Under the pieces are notes generated by a model that saw nothing but the letters and a program-made list of their open reading frames with translations, did no database searches and was not told the origin of the DNA. The translations under genes were made by a program, and so were the position numbers. Shown piece after piece: positions 1 to 7,869 of a DNA stretch of 26,839 nt. This DNA comes from JBCBKZ01 sp039026975. GTDB taxonomy: Bacteria; Bacteroidota; Bacteroidia; J057. The stretch covers positions 1-26,839 of the forward strand of contig JBCCLI010000037.1 of assembly GCA_039026975.1 (NCBI GenBank), read 5' to 3'. The stretch's first letter is position 1. Each line of letters opens with the position of its first letter.

Positions 1-14
1 AGGATGAGCTGTTA

Positions 15-36
15 GGTTCAGATCATGATCTGAACC
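15..36. other. Perfect 22-bp palindrome
   Basis: The bases from GGTTCAGATC through the central AT to GATCTGAACC read identically on both strands over 22 bp with no mismatch and no loop. A palindrome this long is not expected by chance in a window of this size. Neither side carries a T-run, so it does not look like an intrinsic terminator. It could be a dimeric-regulator operator, a cruciform, or part of a feature that begins off the window edge. It lies beyond the terminator of the neighbouring phosphohexomutase gene, so it probably belongs to the gene or interval to its left. Confidence 0.6.
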
Positions 37-120
37 GACAATCTTTGATGCAAGGAAATGGCTTACAGCAAGAAAAATGTAGCACTACCGGATAGATTTG
101 TGCTAATCTTGAGATTTAAT

Positions 121-147
121 AGAAAAGAGCCAGCAAACTGCTGGCTC
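121..147 (-). terminator. Rho-independent terminator of the phosphohexomutase gene
   Basis: Read on the minus strand, a perfect 9-bp stem (GAGCCAGCA / TGCTGGCTC) closes a 3-base loop and is followed at once by TTTTCT. It begins about 28 bases after the stop codon of the minus-strand phosphohexomutase gene. The stem is GC-rich in an otherwise AT-leaning stretch, as expected for an intrinsic terminator. Confidence 0.85.
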
Positions 148-175
148 ATGTAAGTTTAATCAAATACCCGTATGT

Positions 176-1915
176 CTACTTAAGGCCCATCCCATCTATA
201 ATGCCCTGGATTTTCTGTCCCAGGCTGGCGTACACCTCATCAAAGTCAGCTTTATTTTTTAAGGGCGCTTGTACGCTGAAGTAAAACTTGATTTTAGGTT
301 CTGTTCCTGAAGGACGGGCAGATACTTTGGTGCCCCCTTCCGTGAAGAACTGGAGTACGTTAGAAGATGGGAAATCCAGGTCTGTCTCCGTGCCACTGAT
401 AAGGTCTTTTTCCTTACTGGACTTGTAATCGCGCATGCTGATGACCTTTTCTCCCATAATGCTGGCAGGCGGATTACTTCTGAGGTCAGCCATCATAGCT
501 TGAATCTCTTCAGCTCCCTTCTTTCCGGTCTTTTTGATAGAAATCAGATCTTCCCTATACATGCCAAACTGCATGTATACATCCATGAGCATATCAAATA
601 GCGAAAGCCCTTGGTCTTTAGCATATGCTACCAGGGTAGCTATGACCGCACAGGAGTTGATGGCATCTTTATCCCTCACAAAATCACCTATTAGATAGCC
701 ATAGCTTTCCTCACCTCCACCAATGAATTCCTTCTTACCTTCATTCTCACGTAGGATGGATGCTATGTACTTAAAGCCTGTAAGGGTATCAAAGACTTCC
801 ACCGCAAAGGCGGCGCCCATCTTATTGATAAGGTCAGTAGTCACAATGGTCTTAGCGAGGTACTGGTTTCCAGTTAGTTTACCGCTTTCCTGCCACTTTT
901 TGAGGAGGAAGTAGACCATGACGGTAGCTGTCTGGTTTCCATTCATGAGCTGCCATTGTCCGTTATGATTTTTGACGGCTATGCCTACACGGTCAGCATC
1001 AGGGTCAGTTCCCAGCACTAAATCTGCATCTATATCCTTGGCTTTCTCCAAGGCTATGGACATAGCCTCTGCCTCTTCAGGATTAGGATATACTACTGTA
1101 GGGAAGTTCCCATCCGGGGTAGCCTGCTCCTCTACCACAGTTACATTCTCAAACCCTATACGCTTCAAAATTTCCGGTACTAAGGTAATCCCTGTTCCGT
1201 GTATGGGAGAAAACACAATTTTCAGGTCTTTCTGTCTGGCAATAGCATCTTTAGCCAGTATACTGTCATCAATAGCTTGTAGGTATTTCTCATCCAGATC
1301 TGCCCCTACCATGGTAACCTTATGCTCATCCTTATCAAACTTTACTTCATTTACAGATTTGATTTTCTGTACTTCTGTTATGATGTTTTTATCATGTGGA
1401 GGCGTTACCTGCGCACCATCATCCCAGTAGGCTTTATATCCATTATATTCTTTGGGATTATGAGAAGCCGTCAGTACGACTCCACTCTTACAGCCAAGCT
1501 CTCTAATAGCAAAGGATAACTCTGGGGTAGGGCGTAAGGATTCAAATAGGTATACATGGATACCGTTGGCAGAGAATACAGAGGCTGTTACATCTCCAAA
1601 GTAGGCAGAATTATTCCGGCTGTCATAAGCTATGGCTACCTTAATGTTTTCCTCTGGAAAAGTTTGTAGTAAGTAGTTAGCCAGTCCCTGGGTAGCCATC
1701 CCAATGGTATACTTATTTATGCGGTTAGAACCAGTTCCCATAATGCCTCGCAGGCCTCCAGTTCCAAACTCCAGGTCTTTATAGAATGCATCCGTAAGTT
1801 CTTCAGGATTGTCGCTTTCCATCATGCGACGGATATCAGCTTTAGCGTCTTCATCAATGTTACTAGCGAGCCATTTTTGGGCTTTTTCTTGAATAGAGGA
1901 ATCGATTGCGATCAT
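176..1915 (-). CDS. Phospho-sugar mutase (phosphoglucomutase/phosphomannomutase family)
   Basis: A cytoplasmic alpha-D-phosphohexomutase that interconverts hexose 1-phosphates and 6-phosphates, linking glycolysis to sugar-nucleotide and polysaccharide synthesis. All four family signatures are visible in order: the phosphoserine loop TASHNPKEYNG with catalytic Ser151; the Mg2+ loop DPDAD at residues 304-308; the sugar-recognition loop GGGEES near 399-404; and the phosphate-binding loop RPSGTEP at 534-540. The length of 579 residues fits the bacterial PGM/PMM subgroup seen in Bacteroidota. The ATG at 1915 gives a normal N-terminus, with the conserved TGGLRG stretch at residues 52-57. It is transcribed away from the Crp-type regulator and has its own terminator. 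Whether glucose or mannose phosphate is preferred cannot be told from sequence alone; phosphopentomutase activity is less likely but not excluded. Confidence 0.95.
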   Translation of the reverse strand: MIAIDSSIQEKAQKWLASNIDEDAKADIRRMMESDNPEELTDAFYKDLEFGTGGLRGIMGTGSNRINKYTIGMATQGLANYLLQTFPEENIKVAIAYDSRNNSAYFGDVTASVFSANGIHVYLFESLRPTPELSFAIRELGCKSGVVLTASHNPKEYNGYKAYWDDGAQVTPPHDKNIITEVQKIKSVNEVKFDKDEHKVTMVGADLDEKYLQAIDDSILAKDAIARQKDLKIVFSPIHGTGITLVPEILKRIGFENVTVVEEQATPDGNFPTVVYPNPEEAEAMSIALEKAKDIDADLVLGTDPDADRVGIAVKNHNGQWQLMNGNQTATVMVYFLLKKWQESGKLTGNQYLAKTIVTTDLINKMGAAFAVEVFDTLTGFKYIASILRENEGKKEFIGGGEESYGYLIGDFVRDKDAINSCAVIATLVAYAKDQGLSLFDMLMDVYMQFGMYREDLISIKKTGKKGAEEIQAMMADLRSNPPASIMGEKVISMRDYKSSKEKDLISGTETDLDFPSSNVLQFFTEGGTKVSARPSGTEPKIKFYFSVQAPLKNKADFDEVYASLGQKIQGIIDGMGLK

Positions 1916-2174
1916 GTTTTATGCTTGATATTTAGAAACAAATATTGAGCAGGAAATTCTCTGTAAATCTACTATCTGACAGCGGGAAATACACTTCTTT
2001 TTTCACCAATTCCCACAATACCTTTCTAGTTGGCTAGCTTAAGACCATCACTAGCTAAGGAAAGGGAATCCACCCAATTTTATTCTTCTTAGCATGTAGG
2101 TCTTTTTGCTTGACTGAAAGCCACCTGCGAATAAGATTCTTATGTTTTGCCTAAGATTGAAAACCCTCTTAGCC

Positions 2175-2182
2175 TACTTTTG
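2175..2182 (+). promoter_or_regulatory. Candidate -7 promoter box
   Basis: TACTTTTG matches the Bacteroidota -7 consensus TAnnTTTG exactly and ends 11 bases before the ATG of the Crp-type regulator. A TTTG at 2146-2149 could be the -33 element, but the 25-base spacing is longer than the usual ~19-21. If real, the transcript would have an almost leaderless 5' end. Confidence 0.3.
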
Positions 2183-2193
2183 GTTGGGATGGT

Positions 2194-2796
2194 ATGTGTA
2201 TAGAAACATCTGCTTACCAGTCTTTACGCCTCTTTATCCAAAATAGGGTTGCTGTAAGTGAGGAAGAGTGGGATATCATTCGCTCATATTTTTCTTACCA
2301 TGAGTCCCAAGCTAATGAACATCTGTTGGAAGAGGGAAAGGTCTGTAGACAGCTCTACTACCTCCACCGTGGAATGATGCGTTTCTATGTGTGGAAAGAT
2401 GGGCTAGATAGAACCAAATTTTTTGCCTATCCTGACTACTTTTTCACTTCTCAGGCCAGTTTTCATCCCCAAAGGCCTGCTACAGAAAATATTCAGTGTC
2501 TTGAGAACAGCCAATATTTAGCGCTTAGCTATGAAGATCGGGAGTGGATGAGAGCTAACCTGGCTGTCTGGAACACATTTGCTACTATTCTCAAGTTAGA
2601 GGTGCAGGAAGCTACAGAGAAACTACTGATGGGGTTTCAGAATGCTAATGCGACTGAGAGATACCTGTTCTTGCTAGAGGAAGACCCTATTCTCTTGGAA
2701 CGTGTACCCCTTAAATATCTGGCTTCTTATATAGGTGTTACCCCTGAGTCTTTGAGTAGAATTAGAAAAAATATTCTCCCCCATCGCAGAACTTAA
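2194..2796 (+). CDS. Crp/Fnr-family transcriptional regulator
   Basis: A 200-residue protein with the two-domain layout of Crp/Fnr regulators. Residues ~20-120 look like a cyclic-nucleotide-binding-type beta roll (for example the stretch LLEEGKVCRQLYYLHRGMMR). A long dimerisation helix follows, and a C-terminal helix-turn-helix carries the typical core LKYLASYIGVTPESLSRIRK. The cNMP phosphate-binding Arg-Ala signature is not apparent, so the effector is unknown, as in many Bacteroidota members of the family. The first ATG is used; it leaves a normal N-terminus. It is followed after 49 bases by a co-directional secreted-protein gene, so it may be the local regulator of the downstream cluster, but nothing in the sequence proves that. 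Confidence 0.88.
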   Translation: MCIETSAYQSLRLFIQNRVAVSEEEWDIIRSYFSYHESQANEHLLEEGKVCRQLYYLHRGMMRFYVWKDGLDRTKFFAYPDYFFTSQASFHPQRPATENIQCLENSQYLALSYEDREWMRANLAVWNTFATILKLEVQEATEKLLMGFQNANATERYLFLLEEDPILLERVPLKYLASYIGVTPESLSRIRKNILPHRRT

Positions 2797-2845
2797 CATA
2801 TGGTAAGTAGGTTCACCCATTCTGATACTCACATTTACAGAAAAA

Positions 2846-3664
2846 ATGAAAGCAAGTAGCTTTTTACTTTTCCTAACTGTAGTGAGTATGACCCTTTCAG
2901 CACAAGATAACGAGTTAGCGCATCTTTCAGATGAATTCCAGGATGCAAAGAGTTTACAGAATTGGACCTCCTTTCATGAATCAGAAGGGTGGCCTAATCA
3001 TATCCTTAAGGCTAATATCAACACCTCAAGTGAGGGTAACTTTCATCTGGAACCCCAGGTAGGCTTTTGGTATGGTGAGGTGCATTGTGGGCCCTTCTAT
3101 TTCAAGGAGGTACGTGGAGATTTTACCGTTACTACTAAGGTGAAAGCCAGTGGAAGAAATACAGAAACGCCCCTAAAATCCTTTTCACTGGCAGGACTAA
3201 TGGTTAGAAGCCCAAGGCCTACAGGGATCTCTAAAACCAAAAAGGGATATGAAAACTGGCTATTTATATCTACTGGTTATGCCAAGGGAAAGCACCAACC
3301 GCAGTTCGAAACCAAGCAAACCATAAATGGTAAGAGTAAGCTTAAGATATTTCCTGCCAAGAACGGATGGGTAGAAATAGCTATTTCCAGAAAAGGAAAT
3401 CGGTTTCTGCTATATGTAAAAGAAGATCAGGGATGGTCTATTCTACGTGAAATAACCCATCCTAATATGGGGGAAACCCTTCAGGTAGGAATGATTGCTT
3501 ATACTGACTTTAATTCCAGCATGAAGAGGAGATATGTGTTTAAAAGGACTGCCTTAAACACCACTGTGTATACAGACGGAGAGCCTGACCTGATTGCTCG
3601 CTTTGATTATCTTAGGGTATACAGACAAGAGGAAGACCTCATTGGCGTATTAGAAGTAAATTAA
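2846..3664 (+). CDS. Secreted DUF1349-like (concanavalin-fold) protein
   Basis: A 272-residue protein with a clear signal peptide (hydrophobic residues 6-18, likely cleavage near SAQ at 18-20). The mature part has the features of DUF1349 / LamG-like jelly-roll proteins: an early segment DEFQDAKSLQNW, then GDFTVTTKVKASGR, GLMVRSP, and a late KNGWVEIAISRKGNRF strand pair. Such domains bind carbohydrate or act as non-catalytic beta-sandwich modules; no catalytic residues can be assigned. Its stop codon overlaps the start of the next gene (TAATG), which indicates translational coupling with the metallo-beta-lactamase-fold lipoprotein. The family assignment rests on pattern recognition and the exact ligand is unknown. 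Confidence 0.75.
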   Translation: MKASSFLLFLTVVSMTLSAQDNELAHLSDEFQDAKSLQNWTSFHESEGWPNHILKANINTSSEGNFHLEPQVGFWYGEVHCGPFYFKEVRGDFTVTTKVKASGRNTETPLKSFSLAGLMVRSPRPTGISKTKKGYENWLFISTGYAKGKHQPQFETKQTINGKSKLKIFPAKNGWVEIAISRKGNRFLLYVKEDQGWSILREITHPNMGETLQVGMIAYTDFNSSMKRRYVFKRTALNTTVYTDGEPDLIARFDYLRVYRQEEDLIGVLEVN

Positions 3665-4620
3665 TGGATAGAAAACGTTTCCTTAAACAATTGGTTGTAT
3701 CGGGGATGGGATTCGCATTCCTACCTGCTTGCATGGAAGAAGAAAATAGGATTACATCTGATTGGGAAGGAGTAACTGAACCGCTTAGCATACAGTTAGA
3801 TCAATTTGATCCCAAGCTCACCCTTCATGCCTTGCCTTGTGGTTTTGTAAAAGTAAAGCGTTCCCACAAACATTCCAGTGTGGGTATCCCCCAAATTTTG
3901 CTAGATCCGTTTTGGACAGATTGGCTCCCTATTTGGGTTTGGCTCATTGAACATCCTGAAGGAAATATTCTCATAGATACGGGAGAACAAGTAGCTGCCC
4001 TACAAAAGGATCACTACAGCTGTGATCCTGCTGCAGGCTGGGTGAATAGGAAAATCCTAAAATTTCAGGTAGAAGAAAGCTGGGAGGTGCATAAGCAGCT
4101 TGCCAAGATTGGGAAAGCACCAGAAGATATCCGTTGGCTGGTGTTAACCCATATGCACCTGGACCATGTGGATGGGGTAAGGCATTTTCAGCAGGCTGAA
4201 ATTATGGTTTCGAAGGTAGAGGCCCAGAACCCATATGGGGGCATGACCTGTTTACTTCCTTCCTGGTTTTCTCCCAGAAGAATTACGTATCAATCAGGCA
4301 TTTTACCTCACTTTTCCAAAGGATTCTTTTTAACAAAAGCAGAGGATGTCGCTATTATCAGTACACCTGGGCATACGTATGGGCACCAGTCAGTATTAGT
4401 CAGAGGGAATGACTACGATATCTGCCTGGCAGGGGATGTATCATTTTCTCAAGAACAATTACTGGCTAATAAAGTAGCTGGTATTAACGTAGATGGAAAA
4501 TCTTCAAGGGCCACCTATTCTGCTTTCAAAAGCTACGCAGAAGAGAGACCCCTCATTTACCTGCCCTCGCATGATCCCCTTTCCCTTCAAAGACTAAAAA
4601 ATCAGGACTTTCTTATTTAA
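3664..4620 (+). CDS. MBL-fold metallohydrolase, N-acyl-homoserine-lactonase-like lipoprotein
   Basis: A 318-residue metallo-beta-lactamase-fold hydrolase. The dinuclear metal site is complete: H163-x-H165-x-D167-H168, then H237 in STPGHTYGH, D258 in LAGD, and H303 in PSHDP. The order and spacing resemble AiiA-type N-acyl homoserine lactonases, which open lactone rings, so quorum quenching is possible; other lactones or esters are equally plausible. The N-terminus has basic residues, a hydrophobic stretch and LPAC with Cys23, so it is probably a periplasmic lipoprotein. A signal peptide is unusual for AHL lactonases, many of which are cytoplasmic. Its ATG shares a base with the stop codon of the upstream DUF1349-like gene, so the two are almost certainly translated from one mRNA. 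Confidence 0.85.
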   Translation: MDRKRFLKQLVVSGMGFAFLPACMEEENRITSDWEGVTEPLSIQLDQFDPKLTLHALPCGFVKVKRSHKHSSVGIPQILLDPFWTDWLPIWVWLIEHPEGNILIDTGEQVAALQKDHYSCDPAAGWVNRKILKFQVEESWEVHKQLAKIGKAPEDIRWLVLTHMHLDHVDGVRHFQQAEIMVSKVEAQNPYGGMTCLLPSWFSPRRITYQSGILPHFSKGFFLTKAEDVAIISTPGHTYGHQSVLVRGNDYDICLAGDVSFSQEQLLANKVAGINVDGKSSRATYSAFKSYAEERPLIYLPSHDPLSLQRLKNQDFLI

Positions 4621-4645
4621 TCAGCTAACTTATAAGCTGATTAAA
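4616..4645. other. 11-bp stem-loop between lactonase-like and GH97 genes
   Basis: TTTAATCAGCT at 4616-4626 pairs perfectly with AGCTGATTAAA at 4635-4645 around an 8-base loop. The left arm includes the stop codon of the lactonase-like gene. No T-run follows, so it is a weak terminator candidate. It may instead stabilise the upstream message or lower expression of the GH97 gene, whose ATG is 11 bases further on. Confidence 0.5.
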
Positions 4646-4656
4646 CACTATTACTC

Positions 4657-6744
4657 ATGAGAATTACTCGCTCCTTTTTACTGTTGGTGACAGCAGGTGT
4701 CTTAGCATGGTCCTGCAACCCAAATGAATTATCTGATAGTCCTACGGCTGTTTCTCCTGATGGGAAAAATTCAGTAACTGTCTCTGTTAATGCTGAAGGC
4801 CAGCTTCAATATACCGTTCTCCGGGAAGGAGATACCCTCATTGCGCCCTCTACTTTAGGCTTTATGTTTAAAGATGCGCCTGAACTCTCTAAAGGGCTGG
4901 AAGTAACCAAAAGATATCAGATGAGCAATAAAGGGAAATGGGAAATGCCCTGGGGAGAGCAGAAGTATGTAGAAGATAATTATCAGGAGCTCTTTGTAGC
5001 TGCCAAGGAAACAGGAGAAGCAGGGAGAACCATTCACCTACGATTCAAGGTGTATGATGATGGCATAGGGTTCCGCTATGAGTTCCCCAAACAGCCCGGG
5101 TGGGAAGAAGCTACCATTTTAGAAGAGAATACCCATTTTCAGCTTACTGAGGATTACACTACCTGGTGGATTCCAGGAGATTGGGATATTTATGAGCATC
5201 TATATACTACTTCTCCCATATCCAAGATTAATGCGATAAGTAAGCAAAACCACCCTAATCTAGCCGCTACTTATATCCCTCAAAATGCGGTCAATACACC
5301 AGTAACTATGCGTGGGGAGAGCGGCCTCCACCTAAGTTTTCACGAGGCTAACTTGACTGATTATGCCGGGATGACCTTAAAAGTAGATACTACTACGCTG
5401 ACATTAAGCAGTGGGCTGGTACAGTCTGAGCGGAATGGATATGCTGTGAAAAGAAGATTGCCTTTTGAGACCCCATGGAGAATGATCCAAATAGCGGATA
5501 AGGCGACAGACCTAATCAAGTCCAGGTTAATCCTCAACCTAAATGAACCTAATAAATTAGGGGATGTAAGCTGGATAAAACCTACTAAGTATGTGGGAAT
5601 CTGGTGGGAGATGCACTTGGCAAAGTCTAGCTGGGATGTAGCCAGTGGAAAGCATGGAGCTACCACTGAAAATGCTAAAAAACATATAGATTTTGCTGCT
5701 CAGAACGGCATAGGTGCTGTACTGGTGGAAGGCTGGAATACAGGATGGGAAAGATGGATAGGATTCCCGGATAGAGAAGGGGTATTTGATTTTGTAACCC
5801 CTTATTCTGACTATGACCTGGAAAGCGTAGTAGCTTATGGGAAAGAAAAAGGGGTAGACATCATGATGCATCATGAGACGTCCGCCGCTCCACGTACCTA
5901 TGAGCAACAAATGGATACGGCCTATGCCCTTATGCAGCGGTTAGAAATAGGAGCAGTCAAGACTGGCTATGTAGGACCCCTCATCCCTGAGGGAGAATAT
6001 CATCACGGTCAGTGGATGGTTAATCACTACAGAAAGGCCATTACGGAAGCTGCAAAACATAACATTGCTATTAATGCACATGAACCTATCAAGGCTACCG
6101 GGATTAGAAGGACCTACCCGAATGCTATTTCCAGAGAAGGCCTTAGAGGACAGGAGTTCAATGCCTTTGGAGCAGAAGGAGGTAATCCTCCAGAACACTT
6201 GCCTATAGTCGCCTTCACGCGTATGCTAGCAGGCCCTATAGATTTTACACCAGGTGTTTTTCACCAGAAGCTTACCCCTTACAAGGATAAGAATCAAGTA
6301 AGTACCACCCTGGCCCAACAATTAGCCCTATATGTGGTCATTTACAGCCCTATTCAGATGGCTTGTGATCTATTAGTGTATTATGAAGACCATCCTGCTT
6401 TCCAGTTTATCAGAGACGTGGCAGTAGACTGGGATGATACCAGAGTATTAAATGGAGAGGTAGGAGAGTATGTCAGCATTGCCAGAAGAGAAAAAGGCTC
6501 TGATAACTGGTTTCTGGGAGCCATCACTAATGAGAATGCTCGTGAAATCCCCATAACCCTGAATTTCTTAAAGGGAGAAACTACCTTTATCATGACTCAG
6601 TATGTAGATGCAGAAGATGCGCACTGGGATGATAATCCTGGTGCTTACAAGATTAATACCATGGAAGTGAAGAAGGGAGATGAGATCAGTCTGAAACTAG
6701 CAGCAGGTGGTGGAGCTGCTATCAGCTTCTTTCCAAAGAAATAA
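4657..6744 (+). CDS. Glycoside hydrolase family 97 (SusB-like, inverting type)
   Basis: A 695-residue exported GH97 protein with the usual layout: an N-terminal beta-sandwich, a central (beta/alpha)8 barrel (~residues 280-600) and a C-terminal beta domain. The signal sequence ends at Cys20, suggesting a periplasmic lipoprotein. GH97 contains inverting alpha-glucosidases (SusB) and retaining alpha-galactosidases. Here the inverting set is visible: E407 in HHETS, E476 in NAHEP and E500 in GQEFNA. The 69- and 24-residue gaps equal those between E439, E508 and E532 of SusB as I recall them. The retaining-type Asp is missing; the site reads VKTGYVG. An alpha-glucosidase acting on starch- or glucan-derived oligosaccharides is the best guess. 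No SusC/SusD pair is adjacent. It ends at a strong terminator. Confidence 0.93.
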   Translation: MRITRSFLLLVTAGVLAWSCNPNELSDSPTAVSPDGKNSVTVSVNAEGQLQYTVLREGDTLIAPSTLGFMFKDAPELSKGLEVTKRYQMSNKGKWEMPWGEQKYVEDNYQELFVAAKETGEAGRTIHLRFKVYDDGIGFRYEFPKQPGWEEATILEENTHFQLTEDYTTWWIPGDWDIYEHLYTTSPISKINAISKQNHPNLAATYIPQNAVNTPVTMRGESGLHLSFHEANLTDYAGMTLKVDTTTLTLSSGLVQSERNGYAVKRRLPFETPWRMIQIADKATDLIKSRLILNLNEPNKLGDVSWIKPTKYVGIWWEMHLAKSSWDVASGKHGATTENAKKHIDFAAQNGIGAVLVEGWNTGWERWIGFPDREGVFDFVTPYSDYDLESVVAYGKEKGVDIMMHHETSAAPRTYEQQMDTAYALMQRLEIGAVKTGYVGPLIPEGEYHHGQWMVNHYRKAITEAAKHNIAINAHEPIKATGIRRTYPNAISREGLRGQEFNAFGAEGGNPPEHLPIVAFTRMLAGPIDFTPGVFHQKLTPYKDKNQVSTTLAQQLALYVVIYSPIQMACDLLVYYEDHPAFQFIRDVAVDWDDTRVLNGEVGEYVSIARREKGSDNWFLGAITNENAREIPITLNFLKGETTFIMTQYVDAEDAHWDDNPGAYKINTMEVKKGDEISLKLAAGGGAAISFFPKK

Positions 6745-6754
6745 GAGGAGATCT

Positions 6755-6788
6755 AAAATAGCTCCAGACTCAAGCCTGGAGCTATTTT
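6755..6788. terminator. Bidirectional terminator between convergent genes
   Basis: A perfect 13-bp stem runs from AAAATAGCTCCAG (6755-6767) to CTGGAGCTATTTT (6776-6788) with an 8-base loop. The T-run at the right end serves the plus-strand GH97 gene, which stops at 6744. The A-run at the left end becomes a T-run for the minus-strand SDR gene, which stops at 6811. It sits neatly between the two convergent genes. Confidence 0.92.
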
Positions 6789-6810
6789 ATAAAGGATGCT
6801 TACTGTGAGC

Positions 6811-7668
6811 CTACTCTTTCTTAATTAATCCTATCTGCCTTCCTATCATCTGATCCACAGTACGGTCAGGCAGGAGCTTTGGAAGGGTATAATTGGCTAT
6901 CTTCCCTTTCAGGAAAGCATAGTAAGTTCTGGGCTTAGCTGCCTCATGAATCCCCAGGATTTTATTTCCTAAAAATTTAGCAGGTAGGCCATCTTTTCCC
7001 ATTTCCTGGAAGTATTCTGAGAAATTAGAAAAAGCTTCATGGTAGGCCGTTTCCTGAAAGGCGTCTGTTTCTATGCCCTTACCCCAAATAGCTGTAATAA
7101 TAGGCCCTGGTGCTATGATGATTACGTCTATGCCGTAAATCTGAAGCTCTCTTCTAAGGCTGTGAGAAATACCCTCTACTGCATGTTTAGTACCTATGTA
7201 CGGGGCAATGAAGGGGGCTGCTACTTGTCCACCCACAGAACTAATATTGATGATTCTCCCTGGGACTCCCGAGAAATTATCTGCTGCCCCTAGTAATGGG
7301 AGAAACTGCTGGGTGACATCTATCAGTCCGATGACGTTCACCTCAAACTGCTGTCGAATGCGATCCATTTCTATGTGTTGAAGTGGGCCATCTACAGCTA
7401 TCCCCGCATTATTAATGAGTCCCCCTAGGGTTTCTCCCTGTAATTCATCTTCTACCTGCTTGCTGGCTAATTTGATGGCGGCGCTGTCTGTTACATCCAT
7501 TAAAAGAGGGGTAAATCTTTCTCCAAATTCTGCTTGGAGCCTGTTAGCATCTTCTTCTTTTCTGACACTTCCCCATACTCGGTAGCCTTGTTTAGTGAAC
7601 TGATCTGCGCAGGCATAGCCTATTCCTGTGGATACACCAGTGATTACAATAGTTTTGGGTCTGTTCAT
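6811..7668 (-). CDS. SDR-family NAD(P)-dependent oxidoreductase
   Basis: A 285-residue classical short-chain dehydrogenase/reductase. The Rossmann nucleotide loop TGVSTGIG is at residues 10-17, NNAG at 86-89, the catalytic Ser at 143-144 in NISS, and the YxxxK pair at Tyr157/Lys161. These give the full Ser-Tyr-Lys catalytic triad, so it should be an active cytoplasmic oxidoreductase. The extended C-terminus after PGPI is typical of the group related to retinol or 17-beta-hydroxysteroid dehydrogenases. Substrate cannot be predicted. The gene stands alone on the minus strand, 192 bases downstream of the barrel-protein gene, and shares a terminator with the convergent GH97 gene. Confidence 0.93.
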   Translation of the reverse strand: MNRPKTIVITGVSTGIGYACADQFTKQGYRVWGSVRKEEDANRLQAEFGERFTPLLMDVTDSAAIKLASKQVEDELQGETLGGLINNAGIAVDGPLQHIEMDRIRQQFEVNVIGLIDVTQQFLPLLGAADNFSGVPGRIINISSVGGQVAAPFIAPYIGTKHAVEGISHSLRRELQIYGIDVIIIAPGPIITAIWGKGIETDAFQETAYHEAFSNFSEYFQEMGKDGLPAKFLGNKILGIHEAAKPRTYYAFLKGKIANYTLPKLLPDRTVDQMIGRQIGLIKKE

Positions 7669-7839
7669 GGTAGCCTATTGAGGTTGAGATTTGAGGGGAC
7701 TAATCTAAGGGTAATTATTCCAAAACCGAAATATATATATTCTAGTTTTGGATTATTTGATAAAACATCCCTTTTCCCAGAACGAGCGCCCTGAACTAAT
7801 CTGCCGAATGAGTGGACGTTTACGGCATCATGGTAGAAT

Positions 7840-7869
7840 AAGCGAAGAAGAAGATCTTCTTTATCGCTT
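7840..7869 (-). terminator. Hairpin at the 3' end of the barrel-protein gene
   Basis: AAGCGA at 7840-7845 pairs with TCGCTT at 7864-7869, and the inner GAAGATCTTC is itself a palindrome, so about 14 pairs form with one mismatch. The hairpin includes the last codons and stop of the minus-strand gene. Only a weak T-rich tail (ATTCT) follows, so the terminator role is tentative. Confidence 0.4.

Noticed and set aside
972..1430. A 152-codon plus-strand ORF opposite the phosphohexomutase gene
   Set aside because: It is antisense to a strongly conserved enzyme gene, its translation is serine-rich with no recognisable motif, and it is explained by the codon pattern of the real gene.
5557..5910. Antisense ORF of 117 codons within the GH97 gene
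   Set aside because: It overlaps the catalytic region of a clear GH97 gene; no domain, no ribosome site and no context support it.
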